From Heloderma charlesbogerti (lineage: Eukaryota; Chordata; Lepidosauria; Squamata; Helodermatidae), in NCBI GenBank assembly GCA_026122225.1, contig JANEZZ010002675.1, positions 1,581,380 through 1,645,379 on the forward strand: 64,000 nt of DNA. Reading direction: 5' to 3'. Below, in pieces: positions 1-11,797 of this stretch. Numbering within the stretch: the first letter of the stretch is position 1; each line of letters begins with the position of its first letter. A program made the position numbers and the translations under genes. A model generated the notes under the pieces. It searched no databases. It was not told where the DNA came from and saw only the letters and a program-made list of their open reading frames with translations.

Positions 1-286
1 AGGTGGAAAGGAACACTTGTGTATTTTAGTAGTGTAAAAGGGGAATATCAGAAACTGTAGTGTTCTCTCCCCTCCCCATCCCTCGCTGGCCATATTTCAC
101 TATGTTTTCAAACTATTAAAACTATGACAGTCTTCTCCTACTTTTCATGTGGTCTGGTAACTCCAGGCACCAGCTCATTAGCAGCTTATTGGATTGCACT
201 GTAAAGGTTGTCACTTTTTCATCTTGTTTATATGTTCGTTAATGTTAGTGATTGATGAGTAGATCATGATAAATATTCTTCTTTGC

Positions 287-500
287 TAGGGATGTACGGA
301 TTTTGTTAAATCCATTCCATCTGTATTTCGCAGATTGTCAGCCGTCCTTCATTCCATTGTCCATTCATTGATGGAATTAGATTTTTTTTCACTAGAATTT
401 CATTGTACTTGTGCCAATTCCCATTAGCACTAAAATGCACATTAATTAATGTGAATTGGTCACAATTAGCATTAACTAACGTAATTTAGTGCAACCCCCC
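287..500. mobile_element. hAT-like non-autonomous element fragment (left end only)
   Basis: A TAGGGATGTACGG terminus at 287, followed by Gly/Ser-free, low-coding sequence ending in a C-run near 500, resembles the left end of non-autonomous hAT elements common in reptiles. No matching right terminus or 8-bp TSD was found, so this is a tentative partial call. Confidence 0.25.
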
Positions 501-2559
501 CAGTGAAAAACCCATCCACAGGTATGTGGAATCTGCATGACTCAGAAAAAGTCAGTGCACTGTGGAATCCGCAGGTTGGATTCATAGAAATCTGGACTCA
601 CTTGAATCTGTTGTGGATTTCTCCAATATCCCTACTCTTTGCTTCATCTTTTTTCTTTGCTGCTGTGCAATTATTTCACAAATTAGGGCACAATGAGCTT
701 TGCTTCTCTTGCTACCTGAAGTTTATAAATAGGTAGCATTACAAATTCTGAATCTTGAATGGTGGATGAACTATAGCATTCTTTTTTTTGTATTTTGGAG
801 GTATGTACAGGAAGTGAAACGTTTTTGTGATCAACTTTATCTACAGGTGAGGTCAACGCTAACTGCAACAGCAGTGCTTGCAGCAGGACATAAAAAAAGG
901 AATTATATCATAATTCAGATCACACTACTAGCCTTTAGCTTTGCAGGTGAACTGATTTGATACATGGTTATTGAGCCAAATACTAGATCTTGACATTCCA
1001 AAGGATTGTTGGCTTAAAGTGCCACTTTTTTCTGAACTTGAGTCATTATTGTTGTGGTTCTATTTTGATTGCCTATAGATTTTTGTAGCATATTTTAGTT
1101 GCTTTTCTGTCCTTCCTTCCTTTCTGTCTACCTTTACAAAATAACCAGAGTGAAAAGTGCATTGCTTTGGAAGAAAGTGTGCAAAATGACCTTGTTAATC
1201 TTGATTTTTTTGGTAGTTGGATATCGACATTGGGATGGAGAATTTAATTGACTTTCAACAAGACTGGTGTCACTATATTTTCAAACTTAGTGAAGGAGCA
1301 CCTTGATATCTGTCAGTTTTGAGGGGTTTTTTTGAGTACTGCCAACACAGCAGAAAGCTAGTGGATTTGTTGTTGTCGCATCATGTCAAGTGGGTGGCAC
1401 TTGCTGATGAAATTTGGTAGAACTATGTCAGACAGGTATAGTCTGGTACTGTTCACTTTTGCTAAGAAAGGATGCATCCTAAATTGAGGTTATTTCAATT
1501 TTATCTGTGCAGGTTTATGTAGCAGTCCTCCCTTTCTACTTTTAACTGCAAACCTCACCCATGCTGAATGATGTGATGCCACACAGCGGCATTAACAAAA
1601 TATCAACAGACATCTATCAATATGCGGCCCCTCAGCATGTGTTAATAGCTTATGCCAGTGATGAGAAAGTGGGGAAAAACTTGGTCATGGCTTATTCACA
1701 TTGTTTAAATCTCTGAGTAGTATCCTATTAGACACTAGTGCTAATGTAAATTACATTGCGCTAGTGTAAGCAACCTCTAGCATGTAGGGATGATAAATTA
1801 GGTTCCCAAAACTAGTTGGGTTGCTTCTAAATGTTATGTTTCAATGTCCCATTGAGATGAGCCCCCACAACTTTGCTCAATGAGAATAGAGATGGATTTC
1901 GGATTGGCGATCTTCTCTTTTGACTAGAAGAGTACAGTTTTACAACTGTAGTGAACAGAAAATATTCTTTATTGAAAGTACAAAAGAGAATTTGCTTATT
2001 CATACATGCAGAAAAGGAAAACAGGTTAGTCTTACAATACTTCTTTAAGTAAAAAGTTGCAATATCTGTCAACAGAGGTACTGCCCCAAAGCTGGGCACA
2101 CTACTTTTTATATATTGGGGTTTTCTTGACCATTATTTCGTTAGCTAAAAATGGTGAGATTGTACTGCAAGCTTCCTCATTAGTTACTGAAATCCCCCAG
2201 AACCATTCCCCTAGGGTACAGAGCACAGTCACCCCACACATCATCACTATTTCCCCCTTTTGTTTGCTTATTTCCATCCTGTTGAAACCTGTCATGTTCT
2301 TGTGGTGACAGATTGCAACTGGTCTTGATAAATCTCCCCATTTCTATCCTTCTGCATTTTCTCATGCCCCACTGCTCCCGCACTTCCTCCGTGCTCTAGG
2401 TGCCAATGTCTGATTTTCTTGCTGACATTTGTTTTTTTCTCATCGAAGACAAAGGGCTTCTGCTTAGATACATGTTTACCATTAAAGCTTACGTGGACGC
2501 CTTCTTAGCCATCACACCAGCAAATGCTATTGCTGCTGCGCTAGAGATTGTGTACAGTA

Positions 2560-2897
2560 AAAAGGTAAAGGTGTCCCCAACCAGTCGTGTCCGACTCTAG
2601 GGTGCGGTGCTCATCCCCGTTTCTAAGCCGAAGAGCCAGCGCTGTCTGAAGACGCTTCTGTGGTCATGTGGCTGGCATGACTGAACACCGAGGTGCACGG
2701 AACGCTGTTACCTTTCCCGCCGAGGCGGTACCTATTTATCTACTTGCAATTTCTTGCTTTCGAACTGCTAGGTTGGCAGAAGCTGGGACTGAAGACGGGA
2801 GCTCACTCCATCACGCAGCACTCGGGTCTCGAACTGCTGACCTGCCGACCTTCCAGTCTGCAGTTCAGCGTCTTAACCACTAAGCCACCGCGGCCCC
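2560..2897 (-). mobile_element. tRNA-derived SINE with BovB-like 3' tail
   Basis: On the minus strand the element starts with a tRNA-like head: an A-box-like GGTGGCTTAGTGG near the right end, and a B-box GTTCGAGACC read from 2833-2824. It ends at the left with AGAGTCGGACACGACTGG, which is nearly the 3' end of the BovB copies in this window. It is flanked by a perfect 12-bp direct repeat, TTGTGTACAGTA, at 2548-2559 and 2898-2909, so both ends are defined. Reptilian SINEs of this design (Sauria type) are known to borrow the BovB machinery through the shared tail. The ORFs across it are incidental. Confidence 0.85.
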
Positions 2898-3467
2898 TTG
2901 TGTACAGTAGCATAACCTAATTTACGTTAACACTAGGGCCAAATAGGATACTGTCCCTTGTTAGACTGAGCGTCTCATGCTTCTTATAGTTTTTGAAAAC
3001 TTGCAGGCACACAGGAGTCAAGCTTATTGTGAATACATTGCCTTCAGGCAGATTCTTTATTGTCATGGGTTACTGACTGACAAGAGAGCCAAACTACAGA
3101 CTATGTTAAATGTGTAGTTTGGTGTTGTGCAATTCTTAAAAAGATAAAAAAAAAAATTAACAGTAGTTAAGAAAGAGCCCAGTCAAGATTGGAACCATGG
3201 AGAGTGGGGAGGATTTTTTTCCTGATAAAAATCTGCCCTCCTGCTACTATTTGCATTAGGAAGCAATGGCAGTTTCCTTCCCAATACAAACAACAGTTTG
3301 GGGGAATATTTTAATTAGGACATGTAGTTTGACTACAGTCAGTAGACATGAGAAAAATGAAATTTGGCTGAAGAATGAAGTCACCTTGAGAGTACAGGGC
3401 TTTCCCCCAGGGTTATGATGTGGGGCAGTGCCTTTTATGTGAGCCCACATATTAATTAATCTACAGG

Positions 3468-3556
3468 GAGATCCTATGTATGTCTACTCAGAAGTAAGCC
3501 CCACTGCATTCAGTGGGACTTACTTCCAGGTAGGTGTGTATAGGATTGCAGGCTTA
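3468..3556. mobile_element. Short palindromic MITE, about 90 bp (copy 1)
   Basis: Two arms, AGTAAGCCCCACTG and CAGTGGGACTTACTT, face each other around a short centre. The ends carry GATCCTATGTATG and GTATAGGATTGCAGG. Similar 90-bp palindromes occur at about 20130, 24221, 31912, 43600 and 50980. This is the best-preserved copy and defines the family here. Confidence 0.6.
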
Positions 3557-3563
3557 AGATATT

Positions 3564-3680
3564 TATATACCACCCTTCATAATATTTATTCCAGTGTGGT
3601 TTACATTGCAGTTTAAACCAAAAAAGTAATAAAATATACAATAAAACAGTTAAAAATATAAACCAATAATATAATTAGCA
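3564..3680 (-). mobile_element. LINE 3'-end fragment (L2/CR1-like)
   Basis: The TTTATATACCACCC motif followed by A-rich sequence resembles the reversed 3' untranslated end of squamate L2/CR1-type LINEs. There is no coding sequence. Confidence 0.4.
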
Positions 3681-3884
3681 CCATACACAATGAAAATAGC
3701 AGTTAAAAACTGCAACATAAAAACACAAATTACAGTGCTTTAAAATATTGCATCCTCCCTGTATTATTTTAAAATACAAACCATTCAAATGACTGATAGA
3801 ATAAAAATGCTTTAACTGGATGCTTAAAAGATAGTAAAGTGGATGTCGGGCAGATTCTACAACCATATATATGTTCTATATATT

Positions 3885-3998
3885 TTAAATTGTTTTATTG
3901 TGTGTTGTTTGGTTTTAGTTTTTATGAACCGCCCAGAGAGCTTCGGCTATTGGGCGGTATAGAAATGAAATAAATAAATAATAAATAAATAAATAAAC
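3885..3998 (+). mobile_element. LINE 3' end with (AATA)n tail (L2/CR1-like)
   Basis: GAACCGCCCAGAGAGCTTCGG and its near-complement TTGGGCGGTATAGAAATG are followed by an AATA-type repeat tail. This is the usual 3' terminus of abundant squamate LINEs. Only the untranslated tail is present. Confidence 0.5.
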
Positions 3999-4551
3999 CA
4001 GGATGTCACAGATGAGAAAGTCCTCTCCTTTTTTGCCACTCCCTCAATTTCTGCTGGTAGCAGTACTCCGAGAAGACTTCAGTGCAAGATCTTAGTGTTG
4101 ACAAGTTGTTCTGAGAAAAGGCATCCCTTAAGCTACTACTTCTCTATTTGTAAATATAGCAGTTTTTACATACTAAACATAGTCATAACTCTTCAGTGCT
4201 CTCTCATCTAAAGGAAATCAAACTGGGGCAGCGTAGGATGCTGCCGACAGTTACAAACTTATTACGTAGCTTGGGTTTTATGTAGGTCTAGTCTTGACTC
4301 TATTCCAGTCACAAATATATCATCTATATGAAGTGATTGCTTACAGATGCTTGCCTTGTCTTTTCCTAGCCAAATATTCCTAGTGGCGAATTTCCAGTTT
4401 TGAAACTACTTTATTATGGAGGTTAGTCAAATCTTGATTTGAGCATTGCCTGGAAGGAGAATAACATTTTATTTTTGTCAGGAGTAAATGGTAGTGGGGA
4501 CTGAACTATGTATTATGCTGCATTATATATTCTCATTTTTGTTGTTGTTGT

Positions 4552-7500
4552 TCAGTCGTTCAGTCGTGTCCGACTCTTCGTGACCCCATGGACCATAGCA
4601 CGCCAGGCCTTCCTGTCCTGCACTGTCTCCCGGAGCGTGCTCAAGTCCATATTCATTGCATCAGTGATGCTATCTAGCCATCTCATCCTCTGCCATCCCC
4701 TTCTCCTTTTGCCTTCAGTCTTTCCCAGCATCAGGGTCTTTTCCAGGTAGTTTTCTCTTCGCATTAGGTAGCCAAAATATTTGAGCTTCAGCTTCAGTAT
4801 CTGTCCTTCCAATGAGCACTCAGGGTTGATTTCCTTTAGGATTGACTGATTTGACCTCCTTGTAGTCCAGGGGACTCGTAAAAGTCTTCTCCAGCACCAC
4901 AGTTCGAAAGCATCCATTCTTCGGCGCTCAGCCTTCCTTATACTCCAGCTCTCACAGCTGTACGTTGCTACTGGGAAAACCATAGCTTTGATTAGACGGA
5001 CTTTTGTCGGCTTGGTGATGTCTCTGCTTCTTACTATGCTATCTAGGTTTGCCATAGCTTTCCTCCCAAGGAGCAAGCGTCTTTTAATTTCATGGCTACA
5101 GTCACTGGCTGTGGTGATCTTGGAGCCCAAGAAAATAAAATCTGTCACTGCTTCCATTTCTTCCCCTTCCATATGCCAGGAAGTGATGTGGCCAGATGCC
5201 ATGATCTTCATTTTTTTAATGTTGAGTTTCAAAGCAGCTTTTGCACTCTCCTCTTTCACCCTCAACAAGAGGCTCTTTAGATCGTCTTCGCTTTCTGCCA
5301 TTAGGGTGGTATCATCTGCGTATCTGAGGTTGTTGATAATTCTCCCGGCAATCTTAATTCCGACCTGTGATTCATCCAACCCAGTGTTTCTCATGATGTA
5401 CTCTGCATATAAGTTAAATAAGCAGGGTGACAATATGCAGCCTTGTCGTACTCCTTTCCCAATTTTGAACCAATCGGTTGTTCCATGTCTGGTTCTTACT
5501 GTTGCTTCTTGACCCTCATACAGGTTTCTCAGGAGACCGGTAAGGTGGTCTGGTACCCCCATCTTTTTAAGAATTTGCCACAGTTTGTTGTGATCCACAC
5601 AATCAAAGGCTTTAGCGTAGTCAATGAAGCAGAAATAGACGTTTTTCTGGAATTCTCTTGCTTTCTCCATGATGCAGCGAATGTTGGCGAATTGATCTCT
5701 AGTTCCTCTGCCTCTTCGAAACCCAGCTTGTACTTCCGGTAGTTCTCGGTTCACATACTGCTGAAGCCTAGCTTGCAGGATTTTGAGCATCACCTTGCTG
5801 GCATGTGAAATGAGCGCAGTTGTACGGTAGTTTGAACACTCTTTGGCATTGCCGTTCTTTGGAATTGGAATGTAAACTGACCTTTTCCAGTCTTGTGGCC
5901 ACTGTTGAGTGTTCCAAATTTGTTGGCATATTGAGTGCAGCACTTTAACAGCATCATCTTTTAGGATTTTAAATAGCTCAGCTGGAATACCGTCATCTCT
6001 GCTAGCTTTGTTGTTAGTAATGCTTCCTAAGGCCCACTTGACTTCACTCTCGAGGATGTCCGGCTCAAGTTCAGTGACCGCACTATCATGGCTATCAGGG
6101 ACATTCAGATCTTTCCTGTATAGTTCTTCTGTGTATTCTTTCCACCTCTTCTGAAGCTCATCTGCTTCTGTTAGGTCCCTGCCTTCTTTGTCCTTTATCA
6201 TGCCCGTCTTTGCACAAAACATTCCCTTGAGATCTCCGATTTTCTTGAAGAGATCTCTAGTCTTTCCCATTCTGTTGTTTTCCTCGATTTCTTTGCATTG
6301 TTCATTTAAGAAGGCCTTCTTGTCTCTCCTTGCTATTCTCTGGAACTCTGCATTCAGTTGGCTATATCTGAATATAGATATTATATTCAGATATATAATC
6401 TTTCTCCCTTGCTTTTCGCTTCCCTTCTTTCCTCAGCTACTTGTAAAGCCTCATCAGACAACCACTTGGCTTTCTTGCATTTCTTTTTCTTTGGGATGGC
6501 TTGAGTTGGTGCCTCCTGAACAATGTTATGGACCTCCGTCCATAGTTCCTCAGGCACTCTGTCTATCAGGTCTAATCCCTGAAATCTATTCCTCACCTCC
6601 ACTGTGTATTCATAAGGGATATGATTTAGGTCATACCTGAATGGTTTAGTGGTTTCCCCTACGTTCTTCAATTTCAGCCGAAATTTTGCAACAAGAAGCT
6701 CATGATCTGAGCCACAGTCAGCTTCAGGTCTTGTTTTTACTGACAGTATAGAGCTTCTCCATCTTTGGCTGCAAAGGACATAATCAATCTGATTTCGATA
6801 TTGACCATCTGGTGATGTCCATGTGTAGATTTGCCTCTTGTGCTGTTGGAAAAGAGTGTTTGCTGTGATCAGTGTGTTCTCTTTGCAAAACTCTATTAGC
6901 CTTTGTCCTGTTTCATTTTACGTTGTACACCAAGGCCATGTTTGCCTGTTATCCCGGTGATTTCTTGACTTCCTTCTTTAGCATTCCAATCCCTATGTTG
7001 AAGAGGACATCTTTTTTTGGTGTTAGTTCTAGAAGGTGTTGTAGGTCTTCATAGAACCGATCAACCTCAGCTTCTTCGGCCTCAGTGGTTGGGGCATAGA
7101 CTTGAATTACTGTGATGTTGAATGGTTTGCCTTGGATTCGTACTGAGATCATTCTATTGTTTTTAAGATTGTACCCCAGTACTGCTTTTCCCACCCTTTT
7201 GTTGACTATGAGTGCTACTCCATTTCTTCTAAGGGATTCTTGCCCACAATAGTAGATATGATGGTCACCTGAATTAAATTCACCCATGCCTGTCCATTTT
7301 AGTTCGCTGATTCCCAAGATGTCGATGTTCAATCTTGCCATCTCATGTTTGACCACCTCCAGCTTACCTTGATTCATTGATCTGACATTCCAGGTTCCTA
7401 AACAATATTGTTCTTTACAGCATCGGATTTTCTTTTCACTACCGGACACATCCACAGCTGAGTGTCCTTTCGGCTTTGGCCCAGCCGCTTCACTCTTTCT

Positions 7501-7692
7501 GGCGCTACTTGGAAATACCCTCTGCTCTTCCCCAGTAGTATATTGGACACCTTCCGGCCTGAGGGGCTCATCTTCCAGCGTCATCTGTTTTAGCCTTGTG
7601 ATACGTTCCATGGGGTTTTCTTGGCAAGAATACTGGAGTGGGTTGCCATTTCCTTCTCCAGGGGACCACATTTTGTCAGAGCTCTTTGCCAT
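4552..7692 (-). pseudogene. BovB ORF remnant (endonuclease / reverse transcriptase)
   Basis: The frame survives in three blocks. 6949-7692 covers the N-terminus and the start of the APE-type endonuclease (WNVRSM, ELKWTG, YAPT). 6387-6671 covers the linker. 4552-6270 covers the reverse transcriptase and C-terminus, with motif A FCFIDYAKAFDCVDH and YADD intact. The endonuclease motif GDWN is lost: the frame there reads into unrelated residues. A further frameshift falls at the hairpin insertion at 6363-6395. No functional product is expected. Confidence 0.9.
6363..6395. repeat. Perfect inverted duplication at an indel scar in BovB copy A
   Basis: Arms 6363-6376 and 6382-6395 (14 bp each, TATATCTGAATATA) are exact reverse complements around a 5-nt loop. 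Copies B and D lack this AT-rich segment, so it arose as a net 26-nt insertion after copy A integrated. It frameshifts the ORF. Confidence 0.85.
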
Positions 7693-10183
7693 GACCTGTC
7701 CGTCTTGGGTGGCCCTGCATGGCGTAGCTTATGGCTTCACTGAGTTACGCAAGCCCCTTTGCCACAACAAGGCAGTGATCCATGAAAGGGATTCTCATTT
7801 TTATATTATATTAAATTGTAAATTTTAACAATTGTGGCCTTCAACTTAATTCAAATGCATATTAATGAGTAAATGTTTGATAGATTTGCACCACATGTTG
7901 CATATAGTTACCTATTTCCCTTCCCACTTTGTGTGTGCGTGTGTGCATTTTCCTGGAAAATTTAAAAGAAACGGTTTACATTTTTAATGGAAAAAATGTT
8001 ACAGTTTTGAAAATGTTGAGTACTTGAATACATCATATCCTATAGAAGGTGGTGGTATACACATGTCAGCATCTTGGACATCTGTAATGTAGGTAGTAGT
8101 CACTGCCTTAATAGCCTTAAAACATTTATAAACCCAGTGAAGTCTAAAAGCACACATGTGTAAGCGCTCTGCACTTCTGTGATTCTTTGAGCAAGGTCCT
8201 ATTTGATGAGACTGGCCTCTAAACATGGGGTGGGGGGCAGTCATAAAGGCACAACTGGAACTGTAGCTTCACTTGCACCATATTTTTTAGAGCGAAAAAA
8301 GGCGTTTTCCCTGTCATCTTAGCATTTAATCAAGGTACAATTACAATGTTTTCAAGTTTTACAAATGGCTAGATAAAGAGATGAAAGCCAATTCTAAAGG
8401 ATTTGCAAATAATAATGCAACAAAATTAAGCAAACACAAATGACTTGTGAACTGGCTGCTGATGAAATCTGAATGCAGCTAAGCAAAAGGAATGCAGTTC
8501 AGCTGTGTTCAGTAGATATTTTATGCCACTTAGTTAATTGTTATTGCTACAATCTGTATTGTCATTTGATGGGTGGGCTTTATAAGAAAGTAAAATAGTT
8601 GCACAATTAATTTTATCTGATAGATAGTTCTTTTAAAGGGGCTTTTTTCAGAGGTAGATAGATTATGAATGGTAGCAGACAGGAACAAGCCAGTGTTCCA
8701 GGCAGGGTGGCACTGGACTGAACAAAAATAGCTTGATGGTATAGTCCACCAAAGGTCAGTACAGAGATTTTTTTTACAGAGGTAAAAAAACCTTTTGCCT
8801 ACCATATTATCATTTCTGCCACTGACGTTTTATTTTTTAAAATGGCTGTAGAGCCACCGATGCAGTGCCAACTCCTGGTTCCCCTAGCCTCGTCGACTCA
8901 TATGTCCCTGTGCATATATATAGACATATATGCTGGTGAAGAAGGCGGGGCCTGATTATGATATTCGGAAGAATATGGTGGAACAGTTCATAACTGAATG
9001 TGCGTGTTCATCCCTCACTGACCATTTTAGAGGTGACAATTTGATTCCTTGGGAACAATGTTTCCAAGTGTATATAGCACTGTATTTCTTTTTCCCCCTG
9101 ACTTTGAAAAGAGGAATAAAGTATTGAGTCGGACCTAGTATTGATTATCATACCAGATTTTACATGCAACAAGGTAATAAAATAAAAATGGAAACCTCAT
9201 TAATAAAAAAAATGTATCTTCACAAATTACTTCTGACCCTAACGGGAAAGCTGAAGGATTACAGGTACTAAGAGTCCTTTGGTGACTTGCTAAAACTTGT
9301 ATATATGCAGATCAGATTCTAGATTGTACGGTATTCAAGAAAAAACAGCAAATGTACTCATTAACCTTTACGTTGCGGGGCAGAAGTCATAAGCTTCATT
9401 AATATTTATATGCTGAATTGCTTAAGCTGTACAAAGTACCACCAGGAAAATTTCAACAGCCTCCATTGTTCTGAGAGCCTCTGAATCAGCTGGTGTACAA
9501 AAGGGATAAGATTATACATCTACCTGCAGTAACAAAATATGGTGCTGTCTGCCATAGTGTTTTCAGCTGCATTTGTTTCATTTCATTTCACCTTTCCTTG
9601 CCCCTGTGCTAATTTCGATACAGTTTGCATGGTTGTTGCTCCTTCCATTTGGAGTCAGCATAGAAAGAGGGTTATGTTCATAAAATAATGCAAAATCAGC
9701 TATTTTTCTTAAAAGAGAGCATGATTCCTAAAACACTAGGTGGAACCTGAGGTAGGATTTTGTGATTGTTCAAGATCTCAAACAACCCATGCCAAAATGA
9801 AATTGGCGCAAACCCCAGCAATATATATAATACAGCCAGGCAATTTGTACAGAATCATTGCATAGAACTGTAGCCTGTAGCTGAGGTTTTTCTTAGGCCC
9901 AATCTACATGGAAACAGTTTCAGAAGCATTTTCTGGTTATATCCGGATTTTCATGAAATTGCTTTGGTCCATCAGCAGCACACAAAGCAAGAAAAGCGGA
10001 GTATACACTACCTAAAAAAACCTCGCTTCACGGATCAAACAGCACTTGAAGCTGCCATACTTCGGGATTGGGTGGGAGGAGTCCAGCCAGTAGAACTGAA
10101 CATAATCAACCACATTGCTAAGCGACTGTTGCTAAGCGAATGAGAGAGGCTTGCTCCCCTGCTCCTTTCAGTGCTACACAATG

Positions 10184-10220
10184 CTCTTCCATTAAACTTC
10201 AGGGAAGTTTAATGGAAGAG
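10184..10220. repeat. Perfect 16-bp inverted repeat with 5-nt loop
   Basis: CTCTTCCATTAAACTT at 10184-10199 is exactly complemented at 10205-10220. It lies inside the Harbinger-like element. Whether it belongs to the element or arose later cannot be told without sibling copies. Confidence 0.85.
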
Positions 10221-10270
10221 ATGAATTATGTCCCGTAGTTTACCCCACAACTCTCTCTTCACATCTACCA

Positions 10271-10473
10271 CTGTGAAGCAGCAATATTGAACCCCTGCTT
10301 CCTGCATTAGTTACTATAGCATGCTAATGCAATATTGCATAATCGTATGATTACAGAACTGTGAATCAGCAGTATTGAAGCCCTGCTCCTTGAATGAGTT
10401 ACCGCCCCAGAACACTTCAATTCAATATTGCACAACTGCGCGATCACAGGACTGTGAAGTAGCAATGTTGTAA
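10271..10473. repeat. Minisatellite, about 90-bp unit, two units and a partial
   Basis: The phrase CTGTGAAGCAGCAATATTGA recurs with changes at 10271, 10359 and 10452, giving spacings of 88 and 93 bp. Between them TGCAATATTGCA-type and CGATCACAGG-type segments also recur. A minus-strand ORF across it (10307-10510) reflects the repeat and is not a gene. Confidence 0.65.
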
Positions 10474-11229
10474 TGCAAAGTAAAAATAAATAGGAAAGGC
10501 CAGCAGCCAAATAATAATACTGCCTAATATTGCTAAATGGGAAGAGAAGCCTATGTTCAAAGCGGCTACTGCCAGTGGCGGGGGGAAATGGAATGGGGGA
10601 AAAAAGGGATGGTCCTACGCCTTGACCAGGTCACAGACATGCCCCTAGGCACACCCAGTATGCCTGACTTAATCTGGGGGAATGGGGCACACTGCAGCAG
10701 GACTGCATTATAGTGCATTTAAGGAAAAAAGATGCACTTAAAAGACTTTAAGAAAATGCACCTTTTTGAGAAAGAAGCTGCATGATTGCTGCGGGGTGGT
10801 GACAACATCGTGTGTTATGAATGACCCTGCTGTGCTCTCACTCAGCACTAAATTACCCATGTAGATTGGGCTTTATTATTTACTGTTGTGTAAGTGTGTG
10901 TGGCCTCGATTTGGATTAGGACCATGATGCTCTAGGAGGGTTAAACCTCCCCCCACTCATTTTTGTTTCTGACCCTTCTCCATCTGGGGGGCTTAAAAAC
11001 AGAAAAATTCTCCATTGTTTCCAATGGGGAATGTCTACAGCTCATACATCCCTTATATACTTATAGCTTCAAAGTTGTGGACCCTCCCAGGGGATGTGCA
11101 TCTATGTCCATCCTTTTTGCATTTTTTTTAAAAAATGATGATTATGGATTTTATTGGATGTTTGGTGGTGGTGGTGGGGTGAGTTTAGAGTGTTATGGTT
11201 TTTAATGAATGCATCTTCCATTTTGTAAG

Positions 11230-11758
11230 TGTCAAGGGCTCCTTGGTGGCCTCTTTCAGTCTAATCCAGTAGCCAAGTCCAGACACAGACAAAGGGATTC
11301 TTTTCAAAGCTTTATTCCTCTTTTACAACTTAACAACTCTACTGTTAGCAACTAGCTATGAGCAGCAGAGTACCTATGCCCTAAGTTGGAACAGTTGGTC
11401 CCCGTTTGAAGGAGAATCCCTGGCAGACCCTGAACTTATGGGCTAGGGAGAATCCCTCCCCTTTTCCCTTGGATCCTCTGGGCGCAACCGTTGTTTGCGC
11501 GCCAACCGGGCACTACGCCTCCTTTCCGCGCCCTCCATTTGGCTCCGCTCCCTATGTCGGCGTCGCGCGTCCAGCAAGTCTTGTTCCCACACTCTCTCAC
11601 TCCCGGGACTGCTATCTATGCCAGGAATGCCGGTGGGAGGAATCTCTGCCAGCTGTTGGCCCTGGGAAGGATGAGTGCGCTCCTCTCCCAGGAGCGGCTG
11701 CTCTACCTCAGAATCAGAGCTACTCTGGGATTCTATGGGCTCAGTGTCCCCCCTGACA
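11230..11758 (-). mobile_element. Solo LTR, family 1 (copy 1)
   Basis: A 529-bp element bounded by TGTCA and TGACA, with perfect 5-bp TSD GTAAG at 11225-11229 and 11759-11763. On the minus strand it contains an AATAAAGCTTTG polyadenylation-type signal about 90 bp from its end. It is closely related to 19517-20045 and 46083-46620. No internal retroviral region adjoins it, so it is a solo LTR. The 5-bp TSD fits a Gypsy-type or endogenous-retroviral element; class not resolved. Confidence 0.88.
11443..11757 (-). CDS. 104-codon open frame inside family-1 LTR (copy 1)
   Basis: The frame opens at the second base of the LTR and stays open for 315 nt to a TAG, with the same length and stop as in the other two family-1 LTRs. 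It has no ATG or GTG at the usual place (GGG instead), so it would need to be read in from an internal region. Composition is Ser/Glu/Asp-rich at first and Arg-rich later. As a solo LTR it is probably not expressed as protein. Confidence 0.4.
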   Translation of the reverse strand, partial: VRGDTEPIESQSSSDSEVEQPLLGEERTHPSQGQQLAEIPPTGIPGIDSSPGSERVWEQDLLDARRRHRERSQMEGAERRRSARLARKQRLRPEDPREKGRDSP

Positions 11759-11797
11759 GTAAGCTGCCTTGAATGTATGGAGAGGCAGGATACAAGT

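Larger units (their letters stand above)
4541..7790 (-). mobile_element. BovB (RTE) LINE copy A, full length, inactive
   Basis: The element runs from its 3' end (GTTGTTGTTGTTCAGTCG at the left) to the same 5' terminus as copy B (AAGGCAGTGATCCATGAA at the right). It is 3250 bp. A perfect 12-bp TSD, ATTCTCATTTTT, lies at 4529-4540 and 7791-7802. It inserted antisense to NELL1. Its ORF is broken by a 26-nt net insertion near 6370-6399 and a small insertion near 6918, so it is dead although complete in length. Confidence 0.93.
9896..10872. mobile_element. Harbinger-like non-autonomous DNA transposon
   Basis: Terminal inverted repeats GGCCCAATCTACATGG (left) and, in reverse complement, AGCCCAATCTACATGG (right) match at 15 of 16 positions. 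The flanks carry a TTA direct repeat at 9893-9895 and 10873-10875, typical of PIF/Harbinger. The 977-bp body has no transposase frame. It holds a roughly 90-bp tandem repeat (10271-10473) and a short hairpin (10184-10220). Confidence 0.7.

Noticed and set aside
4988..5512. 174-codon plus-strand frame, with similar ones at 37270-37794 and 48913-49437 (minus)
   Set aside because: They are antisense shadows of the BovB reverse transcriptase; they recur in each copy only because the coding strand is conserved.
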